64,000 bases of DNA from Clostridia bacterium. Its GTDB lineage: Bacteria > Bacillota > Clostridia > Oscillospirales > CAG-272. Numbering within the stretch: position 1 is the stretch's first letter; every line of letters starts with the position of its first letter. Shown here one piece after another: positions 53,147-61,868 of the stretch. The notes under the pieces were generated by a model. It saw only the letters and a program-made list of their open reading frames with translations, was not told the origin of the DNA and made no database searches. The stretch is taken from assembly GCA_017504405.1 (NCBI GenBank), contig JAFVRG010000008.1:55861-119860 (forward strand), read 5' to 3'. The translations under genes and the position numbers were made by a program.

Positions 53147-54253
53147 TCAGACGGCATCTGCATTTTTGGGATTAGCCCTTGCAAAGTCGTCCATAAACTT
53201 AACAAGACCCTCAACACCCTCGATGGGCATTGCATTGTAAATAGATGCACGCATACCGCCGACAATTCTGTGTCCCTTGAGGTTCTTAAATCCGGCCTTT
53301 GCCGCCTCACTCGCAAACTTAGCGTCCAGCTCCTTGTCGCCCGTAACGAATACAACGTTCATCATTGAACGGTTCTTCTTCACAACAGGAGAGGTGTAGT
53401 AATCCTGAGAATCGAGGTAGTCGTAGAGAATAGATGCTTTGCGTCTGTTAATGTACATCATTTCCTCAAGACCGCCGATGCTCTCAAGCCAATCGAACAC
53501 GAGCTTAGCCATATAAATGCACCAGCAGGGAGGTGTGTTGTACATAGAATTATTGTCCGCCATCGCCTTATAATCGAGCATAGTGGGGGTGGAGGGGTCA
53601 GCGTTGCCGATAAGGTCCTCACGGACTATAACGATGGTAAGACCTGCGGGAGCAACGTTCTTCTGCGCTCCTGCGTAGATAAGACCAAACTTGGATACGT
53701 CAACAGGCTCGGAAAGTATGCAGGAGGACATATCTGCAACGAGCGGAACGTCACCTGTGTCGGGAATGTAGTGGAACTTCGTTCCGTAAATTGTGTTGTT
53801 ATAGCAGATATGAACGTAGTCGATATTCTCACGGAAGCTCTCACGGGTGGTATCGGGAACGCAATCGAAGGGATTGAGCGAGCCTGCGGAGGAAGCCGCA
53901 ACCTCAACGTCACCGTACTTCTTAGCCTCGGTGTACGCCTTCTTTGAGAAGTTACCCGAAACTATGTAATCGGCTCTGTGATGCTTGTTCATAAGGTTAA
54001 GGGGAACAGCCGCAAACTGGGTAGAGGCTCCGCCCTGAAGGAACAGAACCTTGTAATTGTCGGGAATGTTCATCAGTCTGCGCAGAGCAGCAATCGCATC
54101 TTCGAGAATAGGTTCATAATCCTTTGAACGGTGACTCATCTCCATAACCGACATACCGCTCTCGCCGTATGAGAGGAGCTCAGCCTGTGCCTTTTCAAGG
54201 ACGCTCAGGGGGAGCATGGAAGGACCTGCAGAGAAATTAAATACTCTCTCCAT
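53147..54253 (-). CDS. serC: Phosphoserine aminotransferase
   Basis: 368 aa; the ATG at 54253 is behind GGTGAT and gives the typical MERVFNFSAGPSMLPLSVL start. The PLP enzyme converts 3-phosphohydroxypyruvate and glutamate to phosphoserine. The PLP lysine is in IYAGAQKNVAPAGL; FLQGGASTQFAAVPLNL and NTPPCWCIYM are conserved. Full length. The serC-serA order is common in Clostridia and Bacteroidetes. Confidence 0.95.
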   Translation of the reverse strand: MERVFNFSAGPSMLPLSVLEKAQAELLSYGESGMSVMEMSHRSKDYEPILEDAIAALRRLMNIPDNYKVLFLQGGASTQFAAVPLNLMNKHHRADYIVSGNFSKKAYTEAKKYGDVEVAASSAGSLNPFDCVPDTTRESFRENIDYVHICYNNTIYGTKFHYIPDTGDVPLVADMSSCILSEPVDVSKFGLIYAGAQKNVAPAGLTIVIVREDLIGNADPSTPTMLDYKAMADNNSMYNTPPCWCIYMAKLVFDWLESIGGLEEMMYINRRKASILYDYLDSQDYYTSPVVKKNRSMMNVVFVTGDKELDAKFASEAAKAGFKNLKGHRIVGGMRASIYNAMPIEGVEGLVKFMDDFARANPKNADAV

Positions 54254-54324
54254 AAAAATCACCAATTCGCCGTAAAAAAACGGCGACCTTTCAAGAAAAT
54301 AAATTTTTATTTAATATAATGTTA

Positions 54325-54353
54325 ATTATATAACAATTTCACTGTTAAGTCAA
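54325..54353 (-). promoter_or_regulatory. serC-serA promoter
   Basis: On the minus strand, TTGACT (54348-54353), 17 bases, TATAAT (54325-54330). A small hairpin CGCCG/CGGCG (54268-54285) lies just before the serC ribosome binding site. Confidence 0.8.
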
Positions 54354-54428
54354 CAATATTATAAATATTTTTAAAAATTTGTTATATTAAACAAAAAAAT
54401 CGTGCGCATACAAAATGCTTGCATCAAC

Positions 54429-54457
54429 TTGACAACAGTTGCCTTTTGGTTTACAAT
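54429..54457 (+). promoter_or_regulatory. Promoter of the SbcD/YhaN-type pair
   Basis: TTGACA (54429-54434), 17 bases, TACAAT (54452-54457). Confidence 0.85.
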
Positions 54458-54486
54458 ATTTGTAAGGATATTTTTTGGGGGATAAA

Positions 54487-55584
54487 ATGCTGAAGCTGAT
54501 ACATACCGCCGATTTGCATCTCGGCTCAAAAATGCAATCGCATCTCGATGAAGCGCAGGCGAGAAAACGCCGCGCGGAGCTGTTTGAAACCTTTGAGAGA
54601 ATGGTGGAATACGCCCGCAAAAACGGTGTCAGAGCTATTTTGCTCTGCGGCGACGTTTTCGAATATGATAAACCGAGCTCAATAGACGTTGAGCGGTTTA
54701 TTGATACCGTCAGGGATGCAGAGGACGTGGATTTTCTGTATATTTCGGGGAACCACGACGCAGGTGCGCTTTCGGGGTACGGCGAGCTACCGCAAAATCT
54801 TGTCCTTATGAAGGAGTGGACGGTCAAAAAATACGCTGACACCTCAATAGTCGGCGCATCCTACCCCCTTGTGCTTTCGGAAATGCCTGCCCTTTCTGAG
54901 AGAGATACCAATATAGTTATGCTTCACGGTGAGTTTGCGGACAAAAACGAGGGCGCTGATTACTCAATCCCACACAATCCTCTCAAAAATAAAAATATCG
55001 ACTACCTCGCTCTCGGACACATTCATAAGCATTCGCAGGGAAGGCTTGACGAGCGAGGCATATATTGCTTTTCGGGCACGCCCGAGGGACGAGGCTTTGA
55101 CGAACCGGGCGCTGACGGCAACAGCGGATGCGGATTTGTTCTTATCACCGTGGACGGCGGCGTTTCTTCGGAATTCGTTCCGTTTGCCAAGAGAAACGTG
55201 CGTTGCTATGAGTATGACGTTTCGGAGCACAAAAATGACTTTGAAGCGGTACGCTCCGCTATAAAAACAGTAGATGCCGACGTCGGTGATATGGTTCGCC
55301 TGATTTTCACGGGTGAAGCATCATTTGATACCTCTATGCTCTGCGAAAGGGCAAAGGATCAGTTGACGAGGTATTTTGCCGTATCTGTTAAGAATGAAAC
55401 GAGGATGAAAATAGATCTCTCGGATTATAAAAACGACCCAACGCTCCTCGGGGAATTTGTTCGTACGGTAACCGATCCTGAAATTCTTGCGTCTGTTATG
55501 CCCGGCGGTGAGATTTTGGAGGGCGAGGCTCTTGACAGGGTGCTTTCACTCGGAATCGGTATTCTTTCAGGGGAGGATAAGTAA
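54487..55584 (+). CDS. sbcD: SbcD/YhaO-type metallophosphoesterase nuclease
   Basis: 365 aa; the ATG at 54487 has GGGGG five bases upstream. The phosphoesterase motifs are in order: TADLHLGS, LLCGDVFEY, ISGNHDAG, MLHGEF and LALGHIHKH, giving the two-metal site of Mre11/SbcD nucleases. A C-terminal accessory domain follows. Because its partner has a central membrane hairpin, the pair is closer to B. subtilis YhaO/YhaN than to classic SbcD/SbcC. Probably processes DNA ends or hairpins (known for the family). Confidence 0.88.
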   Translation: MLKLIHTADLHLGSKMQSHLDEAQARKRRAELFETFERMVEYARKNGVRAILLCGDVFEYDKPSSIDVERFIDTVRDAEDVDFLYISGNHDAGALSGYGELPQNLVLMKEWTVKKYADTSIVGASYPLVLSEMPALSERDTNIVMLHGEFADKNEGADYSIPHNPLKNKNIDYLALGHIHKHSQGRLDERGIYCFSGTPEGRGFDEPGADGNSGCGFVLITVDGGVSSEFVPFAKRNVRCYEYDVSEHKNDFEAVRSAIKTVDADVGDMVRLIFTGEASFDTSMLCERAKDQLTRYFAVSVKNETRMKIDLSDYKNDPTLLGEFVRTVTDPEILASVMPGGEILEGEALDRVLSLGIGILSGEDK

Positions 55585-55585
55585 T

Positions 55586-58012
55586 ATGAAAATAACAGGC
55601 GGTTACATATTCGGATTCGGTATGATATCCGATGAAAGCTTCGACATTGACGAGGGCTTTAATTGCATTATCAAAAACAACGGCGAGGGTAAAACCACGT
55701 TTTCAGCATTCGTGAAGGCAATGCTTTACGGAATGCGATCTACCACCAAAAGAGATAAGGAGATGGGTGACAGAGAGCGTTATCTGCCTGCCACGGGAGT
55801 TAAATACGGCGGCGCTCTCTCGATTCGTTGCGATAATGGAGACTATACGGTAGAGAGAGTTTTTGACAGAACCTCTGAGCCAAAGGATCTCTTGACTGTT
55901 CACGACGGCTACGGTAGGGATGTAAAGCTTGATAACGTCGGAGAATTTCTGCTCGGAATAAACGCCGATTCATTTGAGCGTACCGCATTTTTTTCTCTCG
56001 GAGATACCGCAACCGAGGTTGGCGGTGATATAGGAGCGAAGCTGGGACCTCTTGCGATAGGCAGGGTCAATGCCGAGGATGCGGTAGAGCGCCTTGAGGC
56101 AGAGATGAAGAAATACAGGCACAAGACGGGAAGGAACGGCCCGATAGATGAAAAGAAAAGGGAATTTGCATTTCTCGGAGAAAAAATAAGAGAGCTTGCG
56201 GGCAAAGAAAATGACCTTGAGGATATTAAGGGGGAAATAGCGGAAGCTGAAAAAAAGCTTGCCGACCTCAAAAAAACCGATGAGCTTTTAAAGGCGGCGG
56301 AGCTGAGACGGGAAAAGCGCAAAAACTACAACTCAAATCTTGAGGATATAGAGAAGGAAAAGGCAAGCGCAACCGCAATTCTCGAAAAATACCCAAAGGG
56401 TATTCCGAGCGAAAAGGATAGGGAGCGCATAGGCTATCTTCTGGAAAACATAAAAAGGATAAAGGATAATGCCGATGCACCGCTGATGAGCGAGGAAAAA
56501 ATGCTCAGGCTTGACGGGGAGAGAAAACGCTTTTTCGGTGGCGTACCCGACGGAGATTACCTTTCAAAAATGTCGGATATGGCGGTCGAGCACAGTACAC
56601 TTGCAAAAAAGCTTTCCGTACCACCGGAAACCGACGGCGAATTTTCCCGTTTGCATAAACGCTTTGGTATAAATCCCCCAGATGAGAGTGTCATAGAGAA
56701 GGTCAGGAGTATTGTTTCCAACGATGCCGTCACACAGAAGAGCATAAAGAAAACGGCAATGACCGTTGCTCTTGCTCTGTTTGTCGCTATGGTGGGCGTT
56801 GGCGTGGCGTTGGTCGGCGTGAATTTGATTTTGGCTGTTGCTATTATGGCGGCGGGAGTTGTCGGGGCAATGGCATCGGGATTTATCTATCTTCTCAAGC
56901 GCACCGAGCAGTTGCAGCCGACAGATGTGGCTCTTTTGCCCCTCATAGCACCGTACGGATATTCAGTCGGAGAGGGAAAGCTGTTTCTCTCGGAATACGA
57001 AAGGTATAAGGCGCTGTTTGATAAAAACGCAACTGCAATCGCTGTGCGTGAGAGCGACGAAAAGAGACTTTTTGAGATTGAAAAGCAGCTCAAGGACATG
57101 CTCACAAAATACTCAATAGAGTGCGCCGACTTTGCCGACGGAATAAACACCCTGCGCTTTTCTGTAAAAGAATTTGTTGCTCTCGGAAACGAATTTGAGA
57201 GAGCGAAAAAGGATAGGGAGCAGGCGGCAGACGAGCTAAGTCAGCTTGAAAAGGAGACGGCGGAATTGATGCTCCGTTACGGATTTGAGGGAGCTCACAG
57301 AGCGCAGGAGATTTTGGAAGATTCTGCAGTAGATGCAAAGCTTCTCGAGGATTCAAAAAAACGCTTGGAGAATCTCTCAAAACGGGCAGAAGCCGAGGCT
57401 CCCTCTGACGGGGACGGCGAGCCCGAGCCCCAAATAGATGCAGAAGAGATAAAGGTGGCTATAGAGGAGCAAACCGATAAAATCACCGCTCTAAAAATAG
57501 AGGAAAACGGGCTTAAAAACATAATCGCTTTAAAGGTTGAGCTGAGTGAAAAATCAGACAGGCTGAGGCTCGAGATAAACGAAATGGAATTTTCCTATCA
57601 GATAGCAAAGCACACGAGGGATATAATTGTTGCCGTTGATAGGAAAATGAAGGAGGAGTACGCTCTTCCGATGAACAAAAGCTTTTTATCATACGCCGAG
57701 CTGCTTGAGGATAAGCTGACGGGGGCACGGCTTGATGAAAAATTCTCGCTGTCCTATGATGAGAACGGAACTCTCCACCGCTTCAGTCAGCTGAGCTCGG
57801 GCGAGAGGGCGCTCGTATCGCTTTGTATGCGTCTTTCTCTCATAGACAATATTTACAAAGGCGAGCGTCCGTTCCTTCTACTCGACGATCCGTTTGCAGA
57901 GCTTGATGCCGAGCATTTTGAACGTGCGTCAAAGCTGCTTGTGAAAGTGTCGGAAAATATGCAGATAATTTATTTCACCTGCCACGAGAGCAGAATAATA
58001 GAGAATGAATAA
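55586..58012 (+). CDS. YhaN/SbcC-related SMC-type ATPase with central membrane hairpin
   Basis: 808 aa; the ATG at 55586 has GGAGG (55572-55576) upstream and starts one base after the nuclease stop. The N-terminal half-site holds Walker A IKNNGEGKTTFSAF. Coiled coil follows (~190-290), then at ~391-437 two adjacent hydrophobic segments (VALALFVAMVGVGVALVG and VAIMAAGVVGAMASGFIYLL), then more coiled coil. The C-terminal half-site has signature LSSGERALVSLCMRL and Walker B PFLLLDDPFAELD. In SbcC this middle point is a zinc hook; here it is a membrane hairpin, which would tether the ATPase-nuclease to the membrane. Confidence 0.88.
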   Translation: MKITGGYIFGFGMISDESFDIDEGFNCIIKNNGEGKTTFSAFVKAMLYGMRSTTKRDKEMGDRERYLPATGVKYGGALSIRCDNGDYTVERVFDRTSEPKDLLTVHDGYGRDVKLDNVGEFLLGINADSFERTAFFSLGDTATEVGGDIGAKLGPLAIGRVNAEDAVERLEAEMKKYRHKTGRNGPIDEKKREFAFLGEKIRELAGKENDLEDIKGEIAEAEKKLADLKKTDELLKAAELRREKRKNYNSNLEDIEKEKASATAILEKYPKGIPSEKDRERIGYLLENIKRIKDNADAPLMSEEKMLRLDGERKRFFGGVPDGDYLSKMSDMAVEHSTLAKKLSVPPETDGEFSRLHKRFGINPPDESVIEKVRSIVSNDAVTQKSIKKTAMTVALALFVAMVGVGVALVGVNLILAVAIMAAGVVGAMASGFIYLLKRTEQLQPTDVALLPLIAPYGYSVGEGKLFLSEYERYKALFDKNATAIAVRESDEKRLFEIEKQLKDMLTKYSIECADFADGINTLRFSVKEFVALGNEFERAKKDREQAADELSQLEKETAELMLRYGFEGAHRAQEILEDSAVDAKLLEDSKKRLENLSKRAEAEAPSDGDGEPEPQIDAEEIKVAIEEQTDKITALKIEENGLKNIIALKVELSEKSDRLRLEINEMEFSYQIAKHTRDIIVAVDRKMKEEYALPMNKSFLSYAELLEDKLTGARLDEKFSLSYDENGTLHRFSQLSSGERALVSLCMRLSLIDNIYKGERPFLLLDDPFAELDAEHFERASKLLVKVSENMQIIYFTCHESRIIENE

Positions 58013-58018
58013 AAAAAT

Positions 58019-58045
58019 CCCCGTTGCCGTAGCAACGGGGACCTT
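58019..58045. terminator. Terminator between the YhaN-like and AGCS genes
   Basis: CCCCGTTGC (58019-58027) pairs with GCAACGGGG (58032-58040), with an A-run on the left acting as the T-tract for minus-strand transcripts. Confidence 0.75.
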
Positions 58046-58102
58046 TTAAAAAGAGGTAAATTAAGAAAACAAAACACTCTTAATTTCAAAAATTATATTG
58101 GC

Positions 58103-59542
58103 TTACTCTGCTTCAACATCAGCCTTAGCTTCGCCGAGGTCCTCGTCAACGAGGCCGTTTTTCTTTTTAGAGTGAGCCTTTGCCTCAGCGGCAACAACGC
58201 TGCCGAGAGCGAAGAGCGCAATTGCGTTCGGGATGACCATGAGATAGTTGAAGAAGTCTGTAAGCTCCCACACGAGGTCGTTGGTGAGCAATGAGCCGAG
58301 GAATATGAACACGATAGCAATTGCCGAGTAGGCGTAGGTTGCAATCTTGTTGTTCTTGAAAAGATACTGAACGTTGAGCTTTCCGAACAAATTCCAGCTG
58401 ATAATGGTTGAGAAAGCGAAGAAGAACAGGCAAACCGCAACGAAGGAATTACCGAATCCGCTACCGAACACCGAGGATACTGCCGCCTGCATTGCGGTAG
58501 TTTTTACAACTCCGTTAGCCGCTGCGTTGACAATGCCATTGTCGCCCATATAGAGGGTAGAGATAATAACGAGAGCCGTCATCGTGAGAACTACGAATGT
58601 GTCTATAAACACACCTATCATTGCAACAACACCCTGGTCGTGAGGAGACTTTACCTTAGCCATAGCGTGTGCGTGAGGAGTTGAACCCATACCTGCCTCG
58701 TTTGAGAACAAGCCACGCTTAGCGCCCTGGCTTATCGCAGTTTTAAGTGCAGCACCGATACCGCCTCCTATGAGAGCGTTGGGGGTGAATGCATACTTGA
58801 AGATAGCCCAGAAGGTTGCGGGGATATACTGAATACGTACGCAGAGGATTACAAGACCGCCGAGCAGGAACAGAGCCGCCATAACAGGAACTATCTTCTC
58901 GGTAACAGATGCGATTCTGCTGACACCGCCGATGAATATAAATGCCGCAACGGCTGCAACTACAAGACCGACAACCCAGGTAGGAATGCTCCATGCGTTG
59001 TTAACCGACTCTGCGATAGAGTTCGACTGAACCATTGTGCCCATAAATCCGAGAGCGAGCATGGTGGCGATTGCAAAGAATATTGCAAGACCCTTACCGA
59101 ACTTGCCCTTAAATACCGACTTTATGTAATAAACAGGACCGCCGTGCACCTCGCCGTTTTCGTCAACCTCACGGGTTTTCTGAGCGAGAACAGCCTCCGA
59201 GTAGATGGTAGCCATTCCGAGGAATGCGATTACCCACATCCAGAATATTGCGCCGGGACCGCCTACAAGTATAGCGCCCGATGCACCGACTATGTTACCC
59301 GTACCGACCTGCGCCGCAATAGCGGTTGCAAGCGCCTGGAAGGAGCTCATTCCGCCCTTTTGCTTTCCGCCACGGAGTGAAAGATTGCCGAAGGTTTTTT
59401 TCATACCCTCGCCGAAGCAACGCACCTGTATAAATCTTGTTTTAATTGAATAGAAAAGACCGACACCGACCAAGAGAACTATTAGAATATAGTCGGACAG
59501 ATACGCATTTGCGGCCTTGACTATTTCGAGAAGCTTGTCCAT
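58103..59542 (-). CDS. Sodium:alanine/glycine symporter, AGCS family
   Basis: 479 aa; the ATG at 59542 has GGAGG (59549-59553) upstream; upstream in-frame codons lie in the riboswitch and are not coding. About 11 membrane segments. Family motifs include TGNIVGASGAILVGGPGAIF, SEAVLAQKTRE, SQGAKRGLFSNEAGMGSTPH and the C-terminal acidic/Lys-rich tail. AGCS proteins import alanine or glycine with sodium. The glycine riboswitch in front points to glycine as the main substrate (inference). Confidence 0.94.
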   Translation of the reverse strand: MDKLLEIVKAANAYLSDYILIVLLVGVGLFYSIKTRFIQVRCFGEGMKKTFGNLSLRGGKQKGGMSSFQALATAIAAQVGTGNIVGASGAILVGGPGAIFWMWVIAFLGMATIYSEAVLAQKTREVDENGEVHGGPVYYIKSVFKGKFGKGLAIFFAIATMLALGFMGTMVQSNSIAESVNNAWSIPTWVVGLVVAAVAAFIFIGGVSRIASVTEKIVPVMAALFLLGGLVILCVRIQYIPATFWAIFKYAFTPNALIGGGIGAALKTAISQGAKRGLFSNEAGMGSTPHAHAMAKVKSPHDQGVVAMIGVFIDTFVVLTMTALVIISTLYMGDNGIVNAAANGVVKTTAMQAAVSSVFGSGFGNSFVAVCLFFFAFSTIISWNLFGKLNVQYLFKNNKIATYAYSAIAIVFIFLGSLLTNDLVWELTDFFNYLMVIPNAIALFALGSVVAAEAKAHSKKKNGLVDEDLGEAKADVEAE

Positions 59543-59553
59543 TAAAGACCTCC

Positions 59554-59585
59554 AAAAAATAAAAATAAGCTTCCGATGCGGAAGC
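59554..59585 (-). terminator. Riboswitch-controlled terminator before the AGCS gene
   Basis: GCTTCCG (59569-59575) and CGGAAGC (59579-59585) form a stem; on the minus strand it is followed by TTATTTTTATTTTTT. CGGAAG at the end of the aptamer (59622-59627) can pair with one arm instead, a possible antiterminator. Confidence 0.7.
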
Positions 59586-59603
59586 CTTCCATAAATAAAA
59601 AAC

Positions 59604-59748
59604 GAAAACGGTGATTTTCCACTTCCGTCCTTTTGCCTGAGAGATTCGGGTAAAACCCTTGCACCTTCGGCACTCATAAATGAGATTCTCCGGAAACTCC
59701 TCCGTGCTCGGTCTCTTTCAATTCCGCGCACCTCATCGGTTACCCGTA
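59604..59748 (-). promoter_or_regulatory. Glycine riboswitch A (before the AGCS symporter)
   Basis: The minus strand reads GAGACCGAGCACGGAGGAG, CCGGAGAATCTCA, GTGCCGAAGGTGCAA, GGGTTTTACCC and CTCTCAGGCAAAAGGAC, the ordered core of a glycine aptamer. Only one aptamer is evident, so this is a singlet or a singlet with a degenerate partner. With the terminator downstream it would turn the symporter gene up or down with glycine. Confidence 0.88.
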
Positions 59749-59823
59749 TATGATAGCATACGGCACGGCGTTTGTCAATATGAAAAACAAAAAAATTTCA
59801 TAATTTTGACACAAATCGCCAAA
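59605..59823. repeat. Direct repeat copy A (promoter plus glycine riboswitch)
   Basis: About 219 bases are repeated at 61654-61868 in the same orientation. The match covers the promoter -35, the aptamer and upstream AT-rich DNA; the -10 region and one aptamer stem differ. Confidence 0.85.
59750..59778 (-). promoter_or_regulatory. Promoter of riboswitch A and AGCS gene
   Basis: On the minus strand, TTGACA (59773-59778), 17 bases, TATCAT (59750-59755). Confidence 0.75.
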
Positions 59824-59856
59824 AAGCTTTTATACCTAAAACAGCTTTAACTAAAT

Positions 59857-59894
59857 AAACATCAAATAAATATTGAAACATCAAATAAATATTG
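59857..59894. repeat. Short tandem repeat
   Basis: Two adjacent 19-base units AAACATCAAATAAATATTG at 59857-59875 and 59876-59894. Confidence 0.85.
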
Positions 59895-59990
59895 CGGCTT
59901 GTTCCTTTAATAACCTTTTTTCGCTTCAAACGCCATCTTAAATCGGTGAGATTGCCGTTAAAATGACGTTAAAGCTAACGAGAAAATAGA

Positions 59991-60016
59991 AAAACAGCAC
60001 TTGAAGTGCTGTTTTT
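59991..60016 (-). terminator. GH43 terminator
   Basis: AAAACAGCACT and AGTGCTGTTTT pair around a 3-base loop; on the minus strand it follows the GH43 stop at 60020 directly. Confidence 0.8.
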
Positions 60017-60019
60017 TGA

Positions 60020-61531
60020 TTATGCAAGCTGTTTCACTCCTGCTAAGGTTACGGATATTTCACCCTTTTCCGTGAAGATGCCCCAATATGTTCCTGTATA
60101 GGTCATTGTATGAGTCATTTCGGTACAGAGAAGCGTAGCTCTTCCACGTCCTAACTCAACGAACATACCGTCAGCCTCATAATAGAATTTGTACCATTCC
60201 TTGTCACTTATCATTTTAAATCGGATAGCGTCTTTATAATCAATTCTTTGACGGGCGACAGTGACATCAATATCCGCAACACGCTTGCGCAGGCAGACGT
60301 AATGACCGTCAGTCTCCTTTGTTATCAAAATATCGTAATGATAATCGCTGTTATAAAAGGCTGTCAGGCCTGCGCACTGACCGATTTGAATATCGCCCTC
60401 TAACTGTGCAGTCGCTTCAATGCAGAATGCCTGCTGGCGGGCAGCGATCATTGTCGGGCTTCCGTTTGTAGCGGAAAGATCATACTCGCCGCCAACCAGC
60501 AAAAGCCTGCCTTTTTCAGGACGATAGCACTCACGATTCGGATTGCGCAGGAAATTCCAACGCAAATGCAATTTATCATTTTCAAAGCAATCCTCAAAAT
60601 CAAAGCTTACAGGATGCGGTGCAGGACCGGGAAGCGGGCCGTCCATTTCAGCGTCGATAAGACGGTTGTTTCCGACTGTCGGCCAACCGTCCTCACGCCA
60701 GGTGAGTGGGGCGAGAAGCGATTCGCGTCCGAGATTGTGAAGCATGAGATGCGGCAAAGGACGGATTCCAAGACAAACAAGCCACCAATTTCCGTTTTGA
60801 TCCTCTACGATATCGGCATGACCTGTTGCCTGAAAGGTGGCATCTGGTGCATCGCGATGTGTCACAATGGGGTTGTGCGGACATTTTTCATAAGGGCCGT
60901 ATATGTTTTTGGCACGTTGCACCGTTACCATGTGACCGTATTCCGTTCCTCCCTCCGCAAGCATCAGATAATACCAGCCCTTGCGTTTATATATGTGCGG
61001 TGCTTCGGCACACCTACCTCCGCAACCGTTGTTAAGACGGAACGAGCCTGTGAGCATCTCACCTGTAAAGGGATTTATCTCACACAGAAAAATTCCGTGA
61101 CCGTCATCTGGATTTTCCGAGCCGTTGGAAACGAAATAGCAGGTACCGTCATCATCCCAGAAAAGAGAAGGGTCAATACCGTTCTGCCTAACCCACGCAG
61201 GCTCACTCCATTTTCCGTAAATATCATTGGTGTGCACAATGAAGTTACCGCCATGGGTTACGTTTGTTGTTGTCATGAAAAAGGTACCGTTGTGATATCG
61301 GATAGTGGGCGCATAGATGCCGCTGGAAGGCTCTGCGTCTGCGAGTGGGAGCTGACTGTCCTCGGTCAGGCAATAATTGATGAGCTCCCAATTGATTAGG
61401 TTTTTGCTATGATAGATAGGAACCCCGGGGAAAAAATCAAACGTGGATGTTACCAGATAAAAGTCATCTCCGACACGGCAAATGCTGGGGTCCGGATGAA
61501 AGCCCGGAATGATTGGATTTTTATATTTCAT
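60020..61531 (-). CDS. Glycoside hydrolase family 43 (beta-xylosidase / arabinofuranosidase)
   Basis: 503 aa, ATG behind CAAGGAG, no signal peptide, so probably cytoplasmic and acting on imported xylo-oligosaccharides. A five-bladed beta-propeller: the catalytic-base Asp is in PGFHPDPSICRVGDDFYLV; WVRQNGIDPSLFWDDDGT carries the second Asp; and the acid Glu is in RCAEAPHIYKRKGWYYLML. The C-terminal ~190 residues are the beta-sandwich of GH43 subfamilies 11/12 (LHLRWNFLRNPN, MIAARQQAFCIEA). It is bracketed by two riboswitch-bearing direct repeats and has its own promoter. Confidence 0.92.
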   Translation of the reverse strand: MKYKNPIIPGFHPDPSICRVGDDFYLVTSTFDFFPGVPIYHSKNLINWELINYCLTEDSQLPLADAEPSSGIYAPTIRYHNGTFFMTTTNVTHGGNFIVHTNDIYGKWSEPAWVRQNGIDPSLFWDDDGTCYFVSNGSENPDDGHGIFLCEINPFTGEMLTGSFRLNNGCGGRCAEAPHIYKRKGWYYLMLAEGGTEYGHMVTVQRAKNIYGPYEKCPHNPIVTHRDAPDATFQATGHADIVEDQNGNWWLVCLGIRPLPHLMLHNLGRESLLAPLTWREDGWPTVGNNRLIDAEMDGPLPGPAPHPVSFDFEDCFENDKLHLRWNFLRNPNRECYRPEKGRLLLVGGEYDLSATNGSPTMIAARQQAFCIEATAQLEGDIQIGQCAGLTAFYNSDYHYDILITKETDGHYVCLRKRVADIDVTVARQRIDYKDAIRFKMISDKEWYKFYYEADGMFVELGRGRATLLCTEMTHTMTYTGTYWGIFTEKGEISVTLAGVKQLA

Positions 61532-61566
61532 AAGGTATATTCTCCTTGATTGATTTTTTCGCCACT

Positions 61567-61595
61567 ATCCTATCACAAACGAGCCGACTTGTCAA
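61567..61595 (-). promoter_or_regulatory. GH43 promoter
   Basis: On the minus strand, TTGACA (61590-61595), 17 bases, TAGGAT (61567-61572). Confidence 0.75.
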
Positions 61596-61600
61596 TGTTT

Positions 61601-61629
61601 TTTTGGTGACACTTAGTACTTTTGGTGCT
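61601..61629 (-). promoter_or_regulatory. Possible activator operator upstream of GH43
   Basis: TTTTGGTG occurs as a direct repeat starting at 61601 and 61620, 19 bases apart (about two helix turns), just upstream of the -35. This spacing and position are typical of AraC-type activators. No such regulator is in the window. Confidence 0.3.
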
Positions 61630-61652
61630 ATTCTGTCAGTTAAACCGTAAAC

Positions 61653-61795
61653 AAAAACGGTGCTTCTCCGCTTCCGTCCTTTGCCTGAGAGCTTCGTGTA
61701 AAAGCCCTTGCACCTTCGGCACTCATAAATGAGATTCTTCGGAAGCTCCTCCGTGCTCGGTCTCTTTCAATTCCGCGCACCTCATCGGTTAACAA
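61653..61795 (-). promoter_or_regulatory. Glycine riboswitch B (orphan, upstream of GH43)
   Basis: Near-identical to riboswitch A: GAGACCGAGCACGGAGGAG, GTGCCGAAGGTGCAA and CTCAGGCAAAGGACGG are kept, but one stem reads GGGCTTTTACACG instead of GGGTTTTACCC. No strong terminator hairpin with a T-tract follows, so the expression platform seems lost. The first gene downstream is GH43, not a glycine gene. Confidence 0.75.
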
Positions 61796-61868
61796 AATAA
61801 TGGCACACGCCACGGCGTTTGTCAATATGAAAAACAAAAAATTTCATAATTCTGACACAAACCGTCAA
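61654..61868. repeat. Direct repeat copy B
   Basis: Pairs with 59605-59823. Together the copies bracket ~1.83 kb that contains GH43, its promoter and terminator. Confidence 0.85.
61797..61825 (-). promoter_or_regulatory. Promoter of riboswitch B
   Basis: On the minus strand, TTGACA (61820-61825), 17 bases, CATTAT (61797-61802). The -35 is shared with copy A; the -10 is changed. Confidence 0.5.

Noticed and set aside
59857..59894. CRISPR-like repeat
   Set aside because: Only two units with no spacers and no cas genes; a plain tandem duplication. No CRISPR array was seen elsewhere in the window.
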